The notes: generated by a model not told the origin, from the letters alone. Positions 26,815 to 36,132 are shown, numbered from the stretch's first letter. The stretch: DNA of 64,000 nucleotides from Pseudomonas viridiflava (GCF_900590885.1 NZ_UUON01000050.1:62001-126000); one strand, 5' to 3'. Numbers and translations are program-made.

Positions 26815-27729
26815 ATGCAAAAGTTGACGGTAGTGCTGGGCATTCTGGCGTTGAGCAGCGCCAATGTGTACGCGGACACCAGTTGTGACACGGTGAAGAT
26901 GGCCGATCCCGGCTGGAGCGACATTGCCGCGACCAATGCCATCACCGGCTTTTTGCTGACGGGCATGGGCTACAAGGCCAAGGTCGACACCTTGGCGGTG
27001 CCGATCACCTTTGGCGGGCTCAAGGATGGCCAGGTGGATGTGTTCCTGGGTAACTGGATGCCGGCGCAGCAGGGCTTCTACGACAAGTTCGTGGCCAATG
27101 GCGATGTGGTCCAACTGGCCAAGAACCTCGACGGCACCGAGTTCACCCTCGCCGTGCCGGACTACGTGTGGGACGCCGGTGTGCATGACTTTGCCGACCT
27201 GAATAAATTCGCCGACAAGTTCGACAAGAAGATCTACGGCATCGGCTCCGGCGCGCCGGCAAATATTTCGTTGCAGGAAATCATCAAGAAGAACGACTTT
27301 GAGCTCGGCCAGTGGAAACTGGTGGAGTCCAGCGAACAGGCAATGCTTGCCGAAGTGTCGCGGGCGGTGAAGAAACAGAAATTCGTCACCTTCCTCGGCT
27401 GGACGCCGCACCCGATGAACGTGCAGTTGAAAATGCATTACCTCAAGGGCGGCGAGAAGTACTTCGGCGACACCGGCAGCGTGTACACCCTGACCCGCAA
27501 AGGTTATGCACAGGCGTGCCCGAATGTCGGGAAGCTGCTGACCAACCTGAGTTTTACCCAGGAGATGGAGAACAGCATCATGGCTGAGGTGGCCAACAAC
27601 AAGGTCAGCAATGCCGAGGCGGCGAAGGCGTGGATCAAGGCGAACCCGGCGGTGTTGGATAAGTGGTTGGACGGCGTGAAAACCGTGGATGGCAAGGATG
27701 CGTTGGCGGCAGTAAAAGCCAAACTCTAA
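26815..27729 (+). CDS. choX: choline ABC transporter substrate-binding protein
   Basis: 304-residue periplasmic binding protein with signal MQKLTVVLGILALSSANVYA. Opens with CDTVKMADPGWSDIAATNAI and has FLGNWMPAQQ, the aromatic cage elements of ChoX. No permease or ATPase gene follows; it presumably feeds a Cbc-type transporter encoded elsewhere, as with other orphan binding proteins in Pseudomonas. Confidence 0.93.
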   Translation: MQKLTVVLGILALSSANVYADTSCDTVKMADPGWSDIAATNAITGFLLTGMGYKAKVDTLAVPITFGGLKDGQVDVFLGNWMPAQQGFYDKFVANGDVVQLAKNLDGTEFTLAVPDYVWDAGVHDFADLNKFADKFDKKIYGIGSGAPANISLQEIIKKNDFELGQWKLVESSEQAMLAEVSRAVKKQKFVTFLGWTPHPMNVQLKMHYLKGGEKYFGDTGSVYTLTRKGYAQACPNVGKLLTNLSFTQEMENSIMAEVANNKVSNAEAAKAWIKANPAVLDKWLDGVKTVDGKDALAAVKAKL

Positions 27730-27746
27730 TACCCAACCCAGTCCCA

Positions 27747-27776
27747 ATGTGGGAGGGGGCAAGCCCCCTCCCACAT
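27747..27776. repeat. single REP palindrome
   Basis: ATGTGGGAGGGGG-CAAG-CCCCCTCCCACAT style perfect hairpin downstream of choX; may also act as its terminator. Confidence 0.85.
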
Positions 27777-27827
27777 AAGCCGGTATGTGCTGATACCCTG
27801 ATCCAAACCTTTTTACCCGAGCCTCTG

Positions 27828-29396
27828 ATGCCCCGGCCCACACGCCACACTCTCTTCCCCTTCCTCGCCTGGCTCCCACGCCAGACCCGCGCCAGCGTCG
27901 GCCGGGATGCGCTGGTCGGCCTCAGCGGCGCCGTGCTCGCCTTGCCGCAGTCGATTGCCTACGCGCTGATCGCCGGTCTCCCACCGGAATACGGGTTGTA
28001 TGCGGCAATCATCCCCGTACTGATCGCCTGCCTCTGGGGTTCGTCCTGGCACTTGATCTGCGGCCCCACGGCGGCGATCTCCATCGTGCTCTACGCCAGC
28101 GTCAGCCCACTGGCCGTGCCGGGATCGCAGGACTACATCACCCTGATCCTGTTACTCACCTTCCTCGCCGGTGTCTTCCAATGGCTGCTCGGCATGCTGC
28201 GTTTCGGCGCGCTGGTGAATTTCGTGTCCCATTCGGTGGTGCTCGGCTTCACCCTGGGCGCGGCCGTGGTGATCGCCCTCGGGCAACTGCCCAACCTGTT
28301 GGGGCTGGACTTGCCCAGCCAGGCCACGGCGATCAATAGCCTGCTGGCGCTGATCAACCACGGCGGCGAGTGGGACCACGCCTCGCTGGCCCTGGGCCTG
28401 GGCACTTTGCTGGTGGGCGCGGTGCTCAAGTACCTGGTGCCGCGCTGGCCGACGCTGCTGATTGCATTGGCGCTGGGCAGCCTGGCCACGTGGCTGTGGC
28501 CGGCGATGTTCGGGCATGTGGCCCTGGTCAGTTCGTTTATCGGCAAGTTGCCGCCGTTCAGCCCGTTGCCGATGGACCTGGACATGCTTCTGCGCCTGCT
28601 GCCCAGCGCCGTGGCGGTAGGCATGCTGGGGCTGGTCACCAGCCTGTCGATTGCACGCTCGCTGTCGGCGCGTTCGCAACAGTTGCTCGACGCCAACCAG
28701 GAAGTCCGCGCGCAGGGTTTGTCCAATATCGTTGGCGGATTTTTCTCCGGCTACTTGTCAGCCGGTTCCTTCACGCGCTCAGGCCTCAGCTATGAAGCGG
28801 GCGCCTGCTCACCGTTGGCCGGGGTGTTTTCCGCGCTGTGGGTGGCACTTTTCGCCCTGTTTGGCGCGGCGCTGATCGCGCACATCCCGATCCCAAGCAT
28901 GGCCGCCAGCATCCTGCTGATCTGCTGGGGGCTGGTGGACCATCGTGGCATTCGCGCGTTGTTCCGCGTCAGCCGTGCGGAGTTTGTGGTGATGAGCCTG
29001 ACCTGCGTGGCAACCTTGCTGCTGGAGCTGCAAACGGCGATCTATGCGGGGGTGCTGGCCTCATTGTTTTTCTACCTCAAGCGCACCTCCCAGCCACGGG
29101 TGCAGCAATGGCGCGACGGTGATGAAGATGTGTTGCGGGTCGGCGGCTCGATCTTTTTTGGCGCCAGCCATTACCTGCAAGTGCGCCTGCAAAGTTTGCA
29201 GGGCGAGCGAGTGGTGATCGAGGCGCAGCAGATCAACTTTATCGACTATTCCGGGGTGGAGATGCTGCACCAGGAAGCGCGGCGGTTGCGGGGGTTAAGG
29301 CGCAGTTTGACGTTGCGTAGGGCCAGGCCGCAGGTAGTTGAGGAGCTGAAGAAACTCGAAGGTCCCGACAACTGCCCCATCCATTTCCAAGACTGA
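27828..29396 (+). CDS. SulP family transporter with STAS domain
   Basis: 522-residue anion transporter starting MPRPTRHTLFPFLAWLPRQT at 27828. SulP signature LPQSIAYALIAGLPPEYGLY, about 11-12 membrane segments, then a short C-terminal STAS domain (VLRVGGSIFFGASHYLQ ... INFIDYSGVEMLHQE). Sulfate transport is plausible, as betC releases sulfate just upstream, but this gene is separated from choX by a REP and may be independent. Confidence 0.9.
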   Translation: MPRPTRHTLFPFLAWLPRQTRASVGRDALVGLSGAVLALPQSIAYALIAGLPPEYGLYAAIIPVLIACLWGSSWHLICGPTAAISIVLYASVSPLAVPGSQDYITLILLLTFLAGVFQWLLGMLRFGALVNFVSHSVVLGFTLGAAVVIALGQLPNLLGLDLPSQATAINSLLALINHGGEWDHASLALGLGTLLVGAVLKYLVPRWPTLLIALALGSLATWLWPAMFGHVALVSSFIGKLPPFSPLPMDLDMLLRLLPSAVAVGMLGLVTSLSIARSLSARSQQLLDANQEVRAQGLSNIVGGFFSGYLSAGSFTRSGLSYEAGACSPLAGVFSALWVALFALFGAALIAHIPIPSMAASILLICWGLVDHRGIRALFRVSRAEFVVMSLTCVATLLLELQTAIYAGVLASLFFYLKRTSQPRVQQWRDGDEDVLRVGGSIFFGASHYLQVRLQSLQGERVVIEAQQINFIDYSGVEMLHQEARRLRGLRRSLTLRRARPQVVEELKKLEGPDNCPIHFQD

Positions 29397-29432
29397 ACTC
29401 AGTTTAAAAACTGTGCCTACTTTGGAGCGGTG

Positions 29433-30251
29433 TTAGGCCAACTGGCGGCGCAGCTCAGCCAACACCGGCGCCGAATCCGGGCGCACACCGCGCCACAGGT
29501 AGAACGCTTCCGCCGCCTGCTCCACCAACATGCCCAGGCCATCCATCGCCACGGCCGCACCTTGCTCGGTAGCCCAACGGCAAAACGCGGTGGGCTCCTT
29601 GGCGTACATCATGTCGTAGCAAAAGGTCTTACCCGGCTCGATCAGGCTGCCGGCAATCGGCGGTACATCGCCTGAAAGGCTGGCAGAGGTGGCATTGATG
29701 ATCACGTCCACCGGCTCACGCAGCCAGTCGAAACCGCTGGCAGACACCGGGCCCAGGTCGTCGAACAACTCGGCGAGCAATTCGGCCTTTTCCACCGTGC
29801 GGTTGGCGATGATCAACGAGGCCGGCCGCTCGGCCAGCAGCGGCTCCAATGCGCCACGCACCGCGCCACCGGCACCCAGCAACAGGATGCGTTTGCCTTG
29901 CAGGCTCAACCCGGCGTTTACCGTGAGGTCGCGTACCAGGCCGGCGCCGTCGGTGTTGTCACCCAGCAAGGTGCCGTCGGCCAGCTTGCTCAGGGTGTTT
30001 ACCGCACCCGCGCGTTGGGCGCGTTCGCTCAAAGTGTTGGCCAGGCGGTAGGCGTCTTCCTTGAACGGCACCGTCACGTTGGCGCCACGGCCGTGCTGAA
30101 AAAACTCAAGGGCACAGCCGGTGAAATCCTCCAGCGGCGCGAGCAAGGTGCGGTAGTCCAGTTGCTCGCCGGTCTGCTCGGCGAACATGCGGTGAATCAA
30201 CGGCGATTTGCTATGGCCGATGGGGTTGCCGAAGACGACGTATTTATCCAT
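29433..30251 (-). CDS. aroE: shikimate dehydrogenase
   Basis: 272-residue NADPH enzyme of the shikimate pathway. Start MDKYVVFGNPIGHSKSPLIH at 30251, its ATG overlapping the hemF stop (TGATG). Catalytic lysine in NVTVPFKED; NADP loop LLLGAGGAVRGA and NRTVEKA. Co-transcribed with hemF. Confidence 0.96.
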   Translation of the reverse strand: MDKYVVFGNPIGHSKSPLIHRMFAEQTGEQLDYRTLLAPLEDFTGCALEFFQHGRGANVTVPFKEDAYRLANTLSERAQRAGAVNTLSKLADGTLLGDNTDGAGLVRDLTVNAGLSLQGKRILLLGAGGAVRGALEPLLAERPASLIIANRTVEKAELLAELFDDLGPVSASGFDWLREPVDVIINATSASLSGDVPPIAGSLIEPGKTFCYDMMYAKEPTAFCRWATEQGAAVAMDGLGMLVEQAAEAFYLWRGVRPDSAPVLAELRRQLA

Positions 30252-31183
30252 CAGACAGCCGCCTTGGGCGTGGCGAGGCCGAGCCAATCACGGTCTTGCA
30301 GGAAGTAGTCGGTGAGGCGCGCCTCTTCGCTGCCGGCCTCGGCTTTCCAGTCGTAGCTCCAGCGCACTTGCGGCGGCAGCGACATCAGGATCGACTCGGT
30401 ACGCCCGCCCGACTGCAGGCCGAACAGGGTGCCACGGTCGTACACCAGGTTGAATTCAACGTAGCGGCCACGGCGGAATTCCTGGAACTGGCGCTGCTGC
30501 TCGGTGTAGGCCATGGCTTTGCGGCGCTGCACGATCGGCAGGTAGGCATCGATGAAGGCATCGCCGATGGCGCGGATGAAGGCGAAGCAGGTGTCGAAGT
30601 CCCACTCATTCAAATCATCGAAAAACAGGCCGCCAATACCGCGCGGCTCGTTGCGATGCTTGATGTGGAAGTAGGTGTCGCACCAGGCCTTGTAGCGCGA
30701 GTACACGTCCGGCCCAAACGGCGCACAGGCCTGCTCGGCCACGCGGTGCCAGTGGATGCAGTCTTCTTCATTGCCGTAGTAGGGGGTGAGGTCGAAGCCA
30801 CCACCGAACCACCACACCGGTTCTTCGCCGTCTTTTTCGGCGATGAAAAAGCGCACGTTGGCGTGGGACGTCGGCACATGCGGGTTGTGCGGGTGGATCA
30901 CCAGCGACACACCCAGGGCTTCAAACCCGCGACCGGCCAGCTCGGGGCGATGCGCACTGGCAGACGGTGGGAGGCCGCTGCCAAACACGTGGGAAAAGTT
31001 AACGCCGCCTTTTTCGATCACCGAACCGTTTTCGATCACACGGGTGCGACCGCCGCCGCCGGCAGGCCGGGTCCAGGCGTCTTCGATAAAGCGAGTGTCC
31101 GTCTCGAAGGTTTCCAGGGCGCTGCAAATGCGGTCTTGCAGGTCGAGCAGGTAGGCCTTTACAGCCTCGGTGCGGGTAGTCAT
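30251..31183 (-). CDS. hemF: oxygen-dependent coproporphyrinogen III oxidase
   Basis: 310-residue haem biosynthesis enzyme that decarboxylates coproporphyrinogen III with O2. Blocks GGFDLTPYYGNEEDCIHWH and EFNLVYDRGTLFGLQSGGR are HemF signatures. Upstream gene of hemF-aroE. Divergent from qor across 160 bp. Confidence 0.97.
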   Translation of the reverse strand: MTTRTEAVKAYLLDLQDRICSALETFETDTRFIEDAWTRPAGGGGRTRVIENGSVIEKGGVNFSHVFGSGLPPSASAHRPELAGRGFEALGVSLVIHPHNPHVPTSHANVRFFIAEKDGEEPVWWFGGGFDLTPYYGNEEDCIHWHRVAEQACAPFGPDVYSRYKAWCDTYFHIKHRNEPRGIGGLFFDDLNEWDFDTCFAFIRAIGDAFIDAYLPIVQRRKAMAYTEQQRQFQEFRRGRYVEFNLVYDRGTLFGLQSGGRTESILMSLPPQVRWSYDWKAEAGSEEARLTDYFLQDRDWLGLATPKAAV

Positions 31184-31343
31184 GGCATCACCTTGAATCG
31201 GGCAAAGCTACGCGAGGCCATTGGGCGTCGGCGGCAAATGGGCGCACAGGATAACACCGCACCCCCTGATGCCGCAGTTGACGAAGATCAAGCTTAGGAG
31301 TGGGATAGGGGGCTACGCGAATTCGACCTCAGGAGATGTGCAG

Positions 31344-32321
31344 ATGGCCAAACGTATCCAGTTCAGTGCCCATGGCGGCCCCGACGTACTTGAATATGTG
31401 GACTACACGCCGGCGGAGCCGGGCCCGCAGCAGGTTCGCGTGCGCAACGAGGCCATTGGCCTGAACTTCATCGACACCTATTTCCGCAGTGGCCTGTATG
31501 CGCCGCCGGCCCTGCCATCCGGGTTGGGCGCCGAGGGCGCCGGCGTGGTCGACGCGGTAGGCAGTGAAGTCACCCAGTTCAAAGTCGGCGATCGCGTGGC
31601 CTACGGCAGCGGCCCGCTGGGTGCTTATAGTCAGTTGCACGTGCTGCCGGCGGCCAACCTGGTGCACCTGCCGGACGAGATCAGCTTCGAACAAGCCGCC
31701 GGCGCGATGCTCAAGGGCCTGACCGTGCAGTACCTGCTGCGCCAGACCTATGAGTTGAAGGGTGGCGAAACCATTCTGTTCCACGCCGCCGCCGGTGGCG
31801 TGGGTTCCCTGGCCTGCCAATGGGCCAAGGCCCTGGGCGTGAAGCTGATCGGCACGGTCAGCTCGCCGGAAAAAGCCGCGCTGGCCAAATCCCTCGGCGC
31901 CTGGGAAACCATCGACTACAGCAAGGAAGATGTCGCACAGCGCGTACTGGAATTGACCGACGGCAAAAAAGTCCCGGTGGTGTACGACGGCGTCGGCAAG
32001 GACACCTGGCTGACCTCGCTGGACAGCGTGGCGCCACGCGGGCTGCTGGTGAGCTTCGGGAATGCGTCGGGCGCGGTGGATGGCGTGAACCTGGGAATTC
32101 TGTCGGCCAAGGGCTCGCTGTACGTAACCCGGCCGACCCTGGCGACCTACGCCAACAACCCGGCGAACTTGCAGGCGATGGCGGATGACCTGTTCTCGAT
32201 GATCAAGAGCGGCAAGGTGCGCATTGATATCAACCAGCGGTATGCGTTGAAGGACGCGGCCCAGGCGCAGACGGAGTTGTCGGGGCGCAGGACGACTGGC
32301 TCGACAATTCTGTTGCCTTAA
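31344..32321 (+). CDS. qor: NADPH:quinone reductase
   Basis: 325-residue zinc-free MDR-family reductase. Start MAKRIQFSAHGGPDVLEYVD at 31344 after AGGAGATG. Family blocks: NFIDTYFRSGLY, GAEGAGVV, AAAGGVGSLACQWAKALG (NADPH loop). Reduces quinones in the cytoplasm. Confidence 0.94.
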   Translation: MAKRIQFSAHGGPDVLEYVDYTPAEPGPQQVRVRNEAIGLNFIDTYFRSGLYAPPALPSGLGAEGAGVVDAVGSEVTQFKVGDRVAYGSGPLGAYSQLHVLPAANLVHLPDEISFEQAAGAMLKGLTVQYLLRQTYELKGGETILFHAAAGGVGSLACQWAKALGVKLIGTVSSPEKAALAKSLGAWETIDYSKEDVAQRVLELTDGKKVPVVYDGVGKDTWLTSLDSVAPRGLLVSFGNASGAVDGVNLGILSAKGSLYVTRPTLATYANNPANLQAMADDLFSMIKSGKVRIDINQRYALKDAAQAQTELSGRRTTGSTILLP

Positions 32322-32325
32322 GGGC

Positions 32326-32402
32326 CTCATCGGGGGCAAGCCCCCTCCCACATTTTGAACTGCGAATACATTCAAGTGTGGGAGGGGGCTTGCCCCCGAT
32401 GG
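32326..32402. repeat. REPIN
   Basis: Inverted REPs ATCGGGGGCAAGCCCCCTCC and TGTGGGAGGGGGCTTGCCCC around the spacer GAATACATTCAA, the same spacer type as the REPIN at 11.0 kb. Between the convergent qor and tsaC genes. Confidence 0.9.
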
Positions 32403-32415
32403 CCGCGACGCGGTC

Positions 32416-32973
32416 TCAAGAAGGCCGCACCACCTCACCCGTCGCCAAATTGCGAATCAAACTCGGATTCTTGCGCCCACCCAGGGCGCCACCCAGCACC
32501 AGGTCCACCTGGCCACGGAAATACTGCTCCACGCGAATCCGCGTGCGCGCAGCCGGGCGGCCTTGGGGGTTGGCCGAGGTGGAAATCAGCGGCCCGACCA
32601 GCGAGCACAAGTCCCGCACCAATGGGTGGTCCGTCACCCGCAGCGCGACGGTGTCGTGCACACCGGTGACCCATTCCGGCAGCAAGTCCTGATGGGGCAC
32701 CAGCCAGGTATTCGGGCCAGGCCAGGTGCTGGCCATGCGGTCGATCCAATCCTGGGGGAAGTCTTCGAAGAGGAAATCGAACTGGCGAATGTTGTCCGCC
32801 ACCAGGATCAGGCCCTTGTCCACCGAACGGTTCTTGATCGCGAGCAAACGGTCCACTGCCTCTTCGTTCCACGGGTCGCAACCCAAGCCCCACACCGCCT
32901 CGGTTGGATAGGCGATTACTGCGCCTGCGCGAATTTCCCGTGCGGTTTCCAGCACACGCCACCTGTTGACCAT
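32416..32973 (-). CDS. tsaC: L-threonylcarbamoyladenylate synthase
   Basis: 185-residue Sua5/YciO/YrdC protein that makes threonylcarbamoyl-AMP for the t6A tRNA modification. Blocks: AVIAYPTEAVWGLGCDPWN, KNRSVDKGLILVADN and LISTSANPQGRPA. It is downstream of dprA, the conserved order; here dprA is split by a mobile element. Confidence 0.95.
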   Translation of the reverse strand: MVNRWRVLETAREIRAGAVIAYPTEAVWGLGCDPWNEEAVDRLLAIKNRSVDKGLILVADNIRQFDFLFEDFPQDWIDRMASTWPGPNTWLVPHQDLLPEWVTGVHDTVALRVTDHPLVRDLCSLVGPLISTSANPQGRPAARTRIRVEQYFRGQVDLVLGGALGGRKNPSLIRNLATGEVVRPS

Positions 32974-33027
32974 TGCTCACTCTCCGGACTAAAGCTCTGC
33001 GCAGTTTACCGATGTTCTTTGCAAAAC

Positions 33028-33441
33028 CTAGCAGCGTGCGAGCCAGCGCCCGCTCTCGCAGGTCACTTGGCCTTCCAGCTCCAGCTCGGTCAGGGTCGCC
33101 AGCACCTGGGACAACGGCCGCCCACTGGCAATCGCCAAGCCTTCGCTGGTATGCGGCGCCGCGTGCAACAGCGCCACCAACGGGTGGGTGACGGGAATCG
33201 GCGCCGGGCGCGACAAGGCCTGCCAGCCGCGCAAGCCTTCAAGGATGTGCTCGATGGTTTCCACCAGCACCGCGCCCTCGCGAATCAATTGGTGGCAACC
33301 CTTGGCGCCTGGGTGATGGATAGAGCCCGGGATCGCATATACCTCACGGCCTTGTTCAGCCGCGAGTTTCGCCGTGATCAGCGAACCGCTGGCCACGCTG
33401 GCTTCCACCACCAGCACGCCCAGGGACAAACCACTGATGAT
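33028..33441 (-). pseudogene. dprA: dprA, 3' fragment
   Basis: Encodes the C-terminal part of DprA: ISGLSLGVLVVEASVASGSLITAKLAAEQGREVYAIPG, then the C-terminal winged-helix domain (HPLVALLHAAPHTSEGLA...). The N-terminal part is at 42857-43552. Joining the two at ATGAT restores PRRNRIISGLSLG in frame. The open frame runs 81 bases into the element to an ATG at 33522, so a 164-residue chimera could in principle be made. Confidence 0.95.
33437..33441. other. attL core
   Basis: Left copy of ATGAT; host sequence CCACTG precedes it and element sequence TAGGTAAAC follows. A dyad GTAAA-CAA-ATTTAC-like stretch and AGGTG-G-CACCT lie just inside the element and may be integrase arm sites. Confidence 0.8.
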
Positions 33442-33607
33442 TAGGTAAACAAATTTACAGGGTAAAAAAAGGTGGCACCTTGACGCTGTTTGGGTATGGG
33501 GATTGTCGCGTTTCCAGTACAAGATGGGTTAATGTTGGAGCCACCAGCAGTGGGTAAGCTTCTACTCGCGCCCCTTGTACCCCTTTGCACGTCAAGGAAG
33601 AATATCT

Positions 33608-34258
33608 TTGGTCAAGAAAAACACTATAGACAGGGCTGCATTCAATCAGGAAGTAGCTCTTCCTTATGACTTGCGCCTTATCGATTTCGAACACGCTATG
33701 CAGGATGTTTACGATTTTTTTGCAGACGTGAATACAACCCTATCTGGCAAAGGACTACAGCGTCTGGACGAGATGACTCGTCCAGCAATCATGTCAGGCT
33801 TGATCTCCGACATGATCACTGCAGTATTGGCGAAATCCTCCCGCGCACTCGTTGAAAACCAATATTTCAATGGTCATCCCGATCTTGTCGTTCGCGGAAT
33901 CTATGCCAATGATTCGGTGAAGGCAGGCGAACAAGGCGTTGAGATTAAGAGCACTAGAAAGACAGGCGGAGCGGTTGATACACATGGTGCACGAGAACAG
34001 TGGATGTGCGTTTTCGTCTATGAGGTCGATAACGAGACACAACCTGTCTCAAACAGATTCCCCATGCAATTTACTGAGGTCTATATCGCCCACGTCACAG
34101 TGGACGATTTCCGCAAAAACGCCCGAGGTGAGCTGGGCACTCGAACTGCAACTCTCCACGCAGAGGGCGTCAAAAAACTCCGGCAGGGATGGGTCTATAA
34201 AATTCCTTCCTATGCCTCTGCTCGTGCGCCAAAACCAAGAGTGAAGAAGAAAAAATAG
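33608..34258 (+). CDS. putative type II restriction endonuclease, PD-(D/E)xK
   Basis: 216 residues from a TTG at 33608 placed 7 bases after AAGGAAG; an earlier TTG at 33575 is possible. The motif P91-D92 ... E112-I-K114 (HPDLVVRG ... QGVEIKSTR) is a PD-(D/E)xK nuclease site. A basic C-terminus (PKPRVKKKK) follows. It is convergent with the methyltransferase, 12 bp between stops, so a type II pair is the natural reading. Specificity unknown. No C-protein gene is present. Start lies 167 bp inside the element. Confidence 0.8.
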   Translation: MVKKNTIDRAAFNQEVALPYDLRLIDFEHAMQDVYDFFADVNTTLSGKGLQRLDEMTRPAIMSGLISDMITAVLAKSSRALVENQYFNGHPDLVVRGIYANDSVKAGEQGVEIKSTRKTGGAVDTHGAREQWMCVFVYEVDNETQPVSNRFPMQFTEVYIAHVTVDDFRKNARGELGTRTATLHAEGVKKLRQGWVYKIPSYASARAPKPRVKKKK

Positions 34259-34270
34259 GTTTCTACCAGC

Positions 34271-35392
34271 TTAGTCGTCGGCGCTTTTCACACGCAGGTT
34301 AGACAGCTCAGGGACGGCATTCTTTGCCAACTGGTAAAAGTCCTCGTCCAACTCCACGCCTATGCTTTTGTAGCCCACAGCATTAGCGGCAGCGAGCGTT
34401 GATCCCGCGCCCATGAATGGGTCGAGAACCACTCCCTCACCGAGAGGGAGTACGCCTCTGATCAGTTGACGCATGAACGCTTGGGGCTTCAAAGACGGGT
34501 GCGGAGCAATTTTCTTCTCTGTCGCTGGTGTTGGATGAGATCGGATGACATCTCCGAAAGGCTTATCTGCGCTAGGTCTTCTGAATCCACCCGTTTTCCA
34601 TTTTCTCAAGTTGTCTTGCACTCGTCCTTCGAGTGGCTTACGCAATACAACCCAAGGCTCCCATTGAGACCTCGGCATGACGGATACGCCCTCGAACTCC
34701 TCATGTGCGTTCTTGGGTCTATCGCCACCCCGCATAGTCATGACTTGACGCGCGACGTACCCGCGTAGCTCTAAACCTGCGGAAGTCATAGCATCAGCAA
34801 CGATGTGAGAAAGCAGAGGGTTTGACGCGATTATTATATTCGCGCCGGGCACGACAACCCGTGCAGTAAGCAAAGCAAACTTGGTGAAAAAGGCATGGAG
34901 AGCCTGACGGTCCCTGTCGTCGAGGACCGTAAAACGAGGAAGCGGTGCCCTGGTATGCCCATCGAAAGATGGGGGGATTCGCCAGATCCCTCCTTTACCA
35001 GCGCGAAGCTTCGTCGTTTCTTTAGCAGTATATTCAACAAGACCATAAGGCGGGTCAGTCACGACTGCATGCACTGAACACGGTTCCTGCGAGGCTAACC
35101 AGTCGAAGCAGTCAGCACGGTACAAACTGGCTTGTCCGATTTTTGCCTGTGTAAAATCACCATTGCCGGACAAATTAATCAGTGGAAGCCCTTGCAAGCG
35201 ATAGCGTCCTCTTCCAGTGCGCTCAAAAATCTTTGGAGTATTGAGGGCGAGGTACGAGCGGACTGAAGACGGTGAAACCTGCCCTAAAGTGCAGGAGATC
35301 CCGGCGACGATTTCCGTGGATGAAGCGTCGCTCCCCAACGTATGTAGGAAAGAAATAATCGCGTCACGTATGACACCGGGAGCTAAGGACAT
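34271..35392 (-). CDS. DNA methyltransferase with N-terminal winged helix
   Basis: 373 residues. Residues 1-67 look like a helix-turn-helix/winged-helix domain ending NTPKIFERTGRGRYRL. Motif IV is D113-P-P-Y116 and motif I (DPFMGAGSTLAAANAVG, near residue 330) comes after it, the beta-class order, which fits N6-adenine or N4-cytosine methylation (DPPY favours adenine). Partner of the nuclease on the other strand. The N-terminal DNA-binding domain and the palindromes just upstream suggest it represses its own promoter, as known for some type II methyltransferases. Confidence 0.88.
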   Translation of the reverse strand: MSLAPGVIRDAIISFLHTLGSDASSTEIVAGISCTLGQVSPSSVRSYLALNTPKIFERTGRGRYRLQGLPLINLSGNGDFTQAKIGQASLYRADCFDWLASQEPCSVHAVVTDPPYGLVEYTAKETTKLRAGKGGIWRIPPSFDGHTRAPLPRFTVLDDRDRQALHAFFTKFALLTARVVVPGANIIIASNPLLSHIVADAMTSAGLELRGYVARQVMTMRGGDRPKNAHEEFEGVSVMPRSQWEPWVVLRKPLEGRVQDNLRKWKTGGFRRPSADKPFGDVIRSHPTPATEKKIAPHPSLKPQAFMRQLIRGVLPLGEGVVLDPFMGAGSTLAAANAVGYKSIGVELDEDFYQLAKNAVPELSNLRVKSADD

Positions 35393-35432
35393 TCAATGTT
35401 CGCCTGAATCTAGTTCATCAAACCATATCAAT

Positions 35433-35472
35433 TTGACGTCTAGACGTCAACATAAAACGACGTCTAGACGTC
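35433..35472. promoter_or_regulatory. twin palindromes upstream of the methyltransferase
   Basis: TTGACGTCTAGACGTCAA (35433-35450) and GACGTCTAGACGTC (35459-35472), centres 24 bp apart. Each holds two GACGTC units around TA. They begin 41 bp upstream of the methyltransferase start: a likely operator, possibly also methylation targets. Confidence 0.7.
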
Positions 35473-35771
35473 ATAATCAGCGTTTTTCTTTCAGCGTTTG
35501 GTTGTTAATGTGGCACTGCAGAAAAGTAAAAATAGCTGTATAAAAAAACAGTATGGATGTCATCGTATGGTTCCACAAGCCTTGCGTGGAAGGTCAGTGC
35601 GATTAGCGAGCGGTGGTGGCAGAGGACCTATCCACTGCTAACTGAAATCTCGAGCTTGGCGGTTGCCCATCGAAATGCCGAAAATTAGCTTTACTTTGGG
35701 TTATAGCGTTCACTTGCATTCGGCTACCTGACTGATGATCATAAAACGAGTCTCAACAAAGGAATAAACGC
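35473..35771. other. AT-rich spacer, no gene seen
   Basis: 299 bp between the twin palindromes and the next gene. No convincing reading frame was found; a Shine-Dalgarno (AAAGGA) for the following gene is at its right end. It marks the change from the restriction-modification part to the AT-rich core. Confidence 0.5.
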
Positions 35772-36080
35772 ATGAATGTTGTACAAACCGCTGGTAAGTC
35801 ATTTGGTGATGGCAAGCTATCCATTCACGTAGGTACAGACCATCCGAGAAGAAATCCGGGCGGTGGTAAGGCTGTGATTGATCTTCATAACGCACTGGAC
35901 ATTTTTTTGAAAGTCCGCGTTAATGAAAATACGACTGAGACTGTAGATTCTTTGCGCATAGAAGTCCACGGAGATAATGAGTGTGATAGGTTAATAGAAG
36001 CTTTGGAATATGCAGTAGAGATTCTCAAAATTCAAAAGACATTAAACTCACAAATTCCCGGCGAAGAAAACCTTTATTGA
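35772..36080 (+). CDS. hypothetical protein in mobile element
   Basis: 102 residues, start behind AAAGGA. No family recognised. N-terminal region MNVVQTAGKSFGDGKLSIHVGTDHPRRNPGGGKA is Gly/basic-rich, the rest looks like a small alpha/beta fold ending in a helix (ECDRLIEALEYAVEILKIQK). No signal or membrane segment. Followed by a strong hairpin. Confidence 0.65.
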   Translation: MNVVQTAGKSFGDGKLSIHVGTDHPRRNPGGGKAVIDLHNALDIFLKVRVNENTTETVDSLRIEVHGDNECDRLIEALEYAVEILKIQKTLNSQIPGEENLY

Positions 36081-36086
36081 GAGAAG

Positions 36087-36112
36087 CCCAATTGTTAACT
36101 TAAACAATTGGG
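36087..36112. terminator. bidirectional hairpin terminator
   Basis: Arms CCCAATTGTT / AACAATTGGG with loop AACTTA, between convergent genes ending at 36080 and 36133. Confidence 0.8.
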
Positions 36113-36132
36113 GTTTCTATTAAGGGGAAAAA

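Noticed and set aside
33028..33522. Intact small DprA-like gene
   Set aside because: Only the C-terminal part is DprA; the start lies in the inserted element and the N-terminal part is 9.4 kb away.
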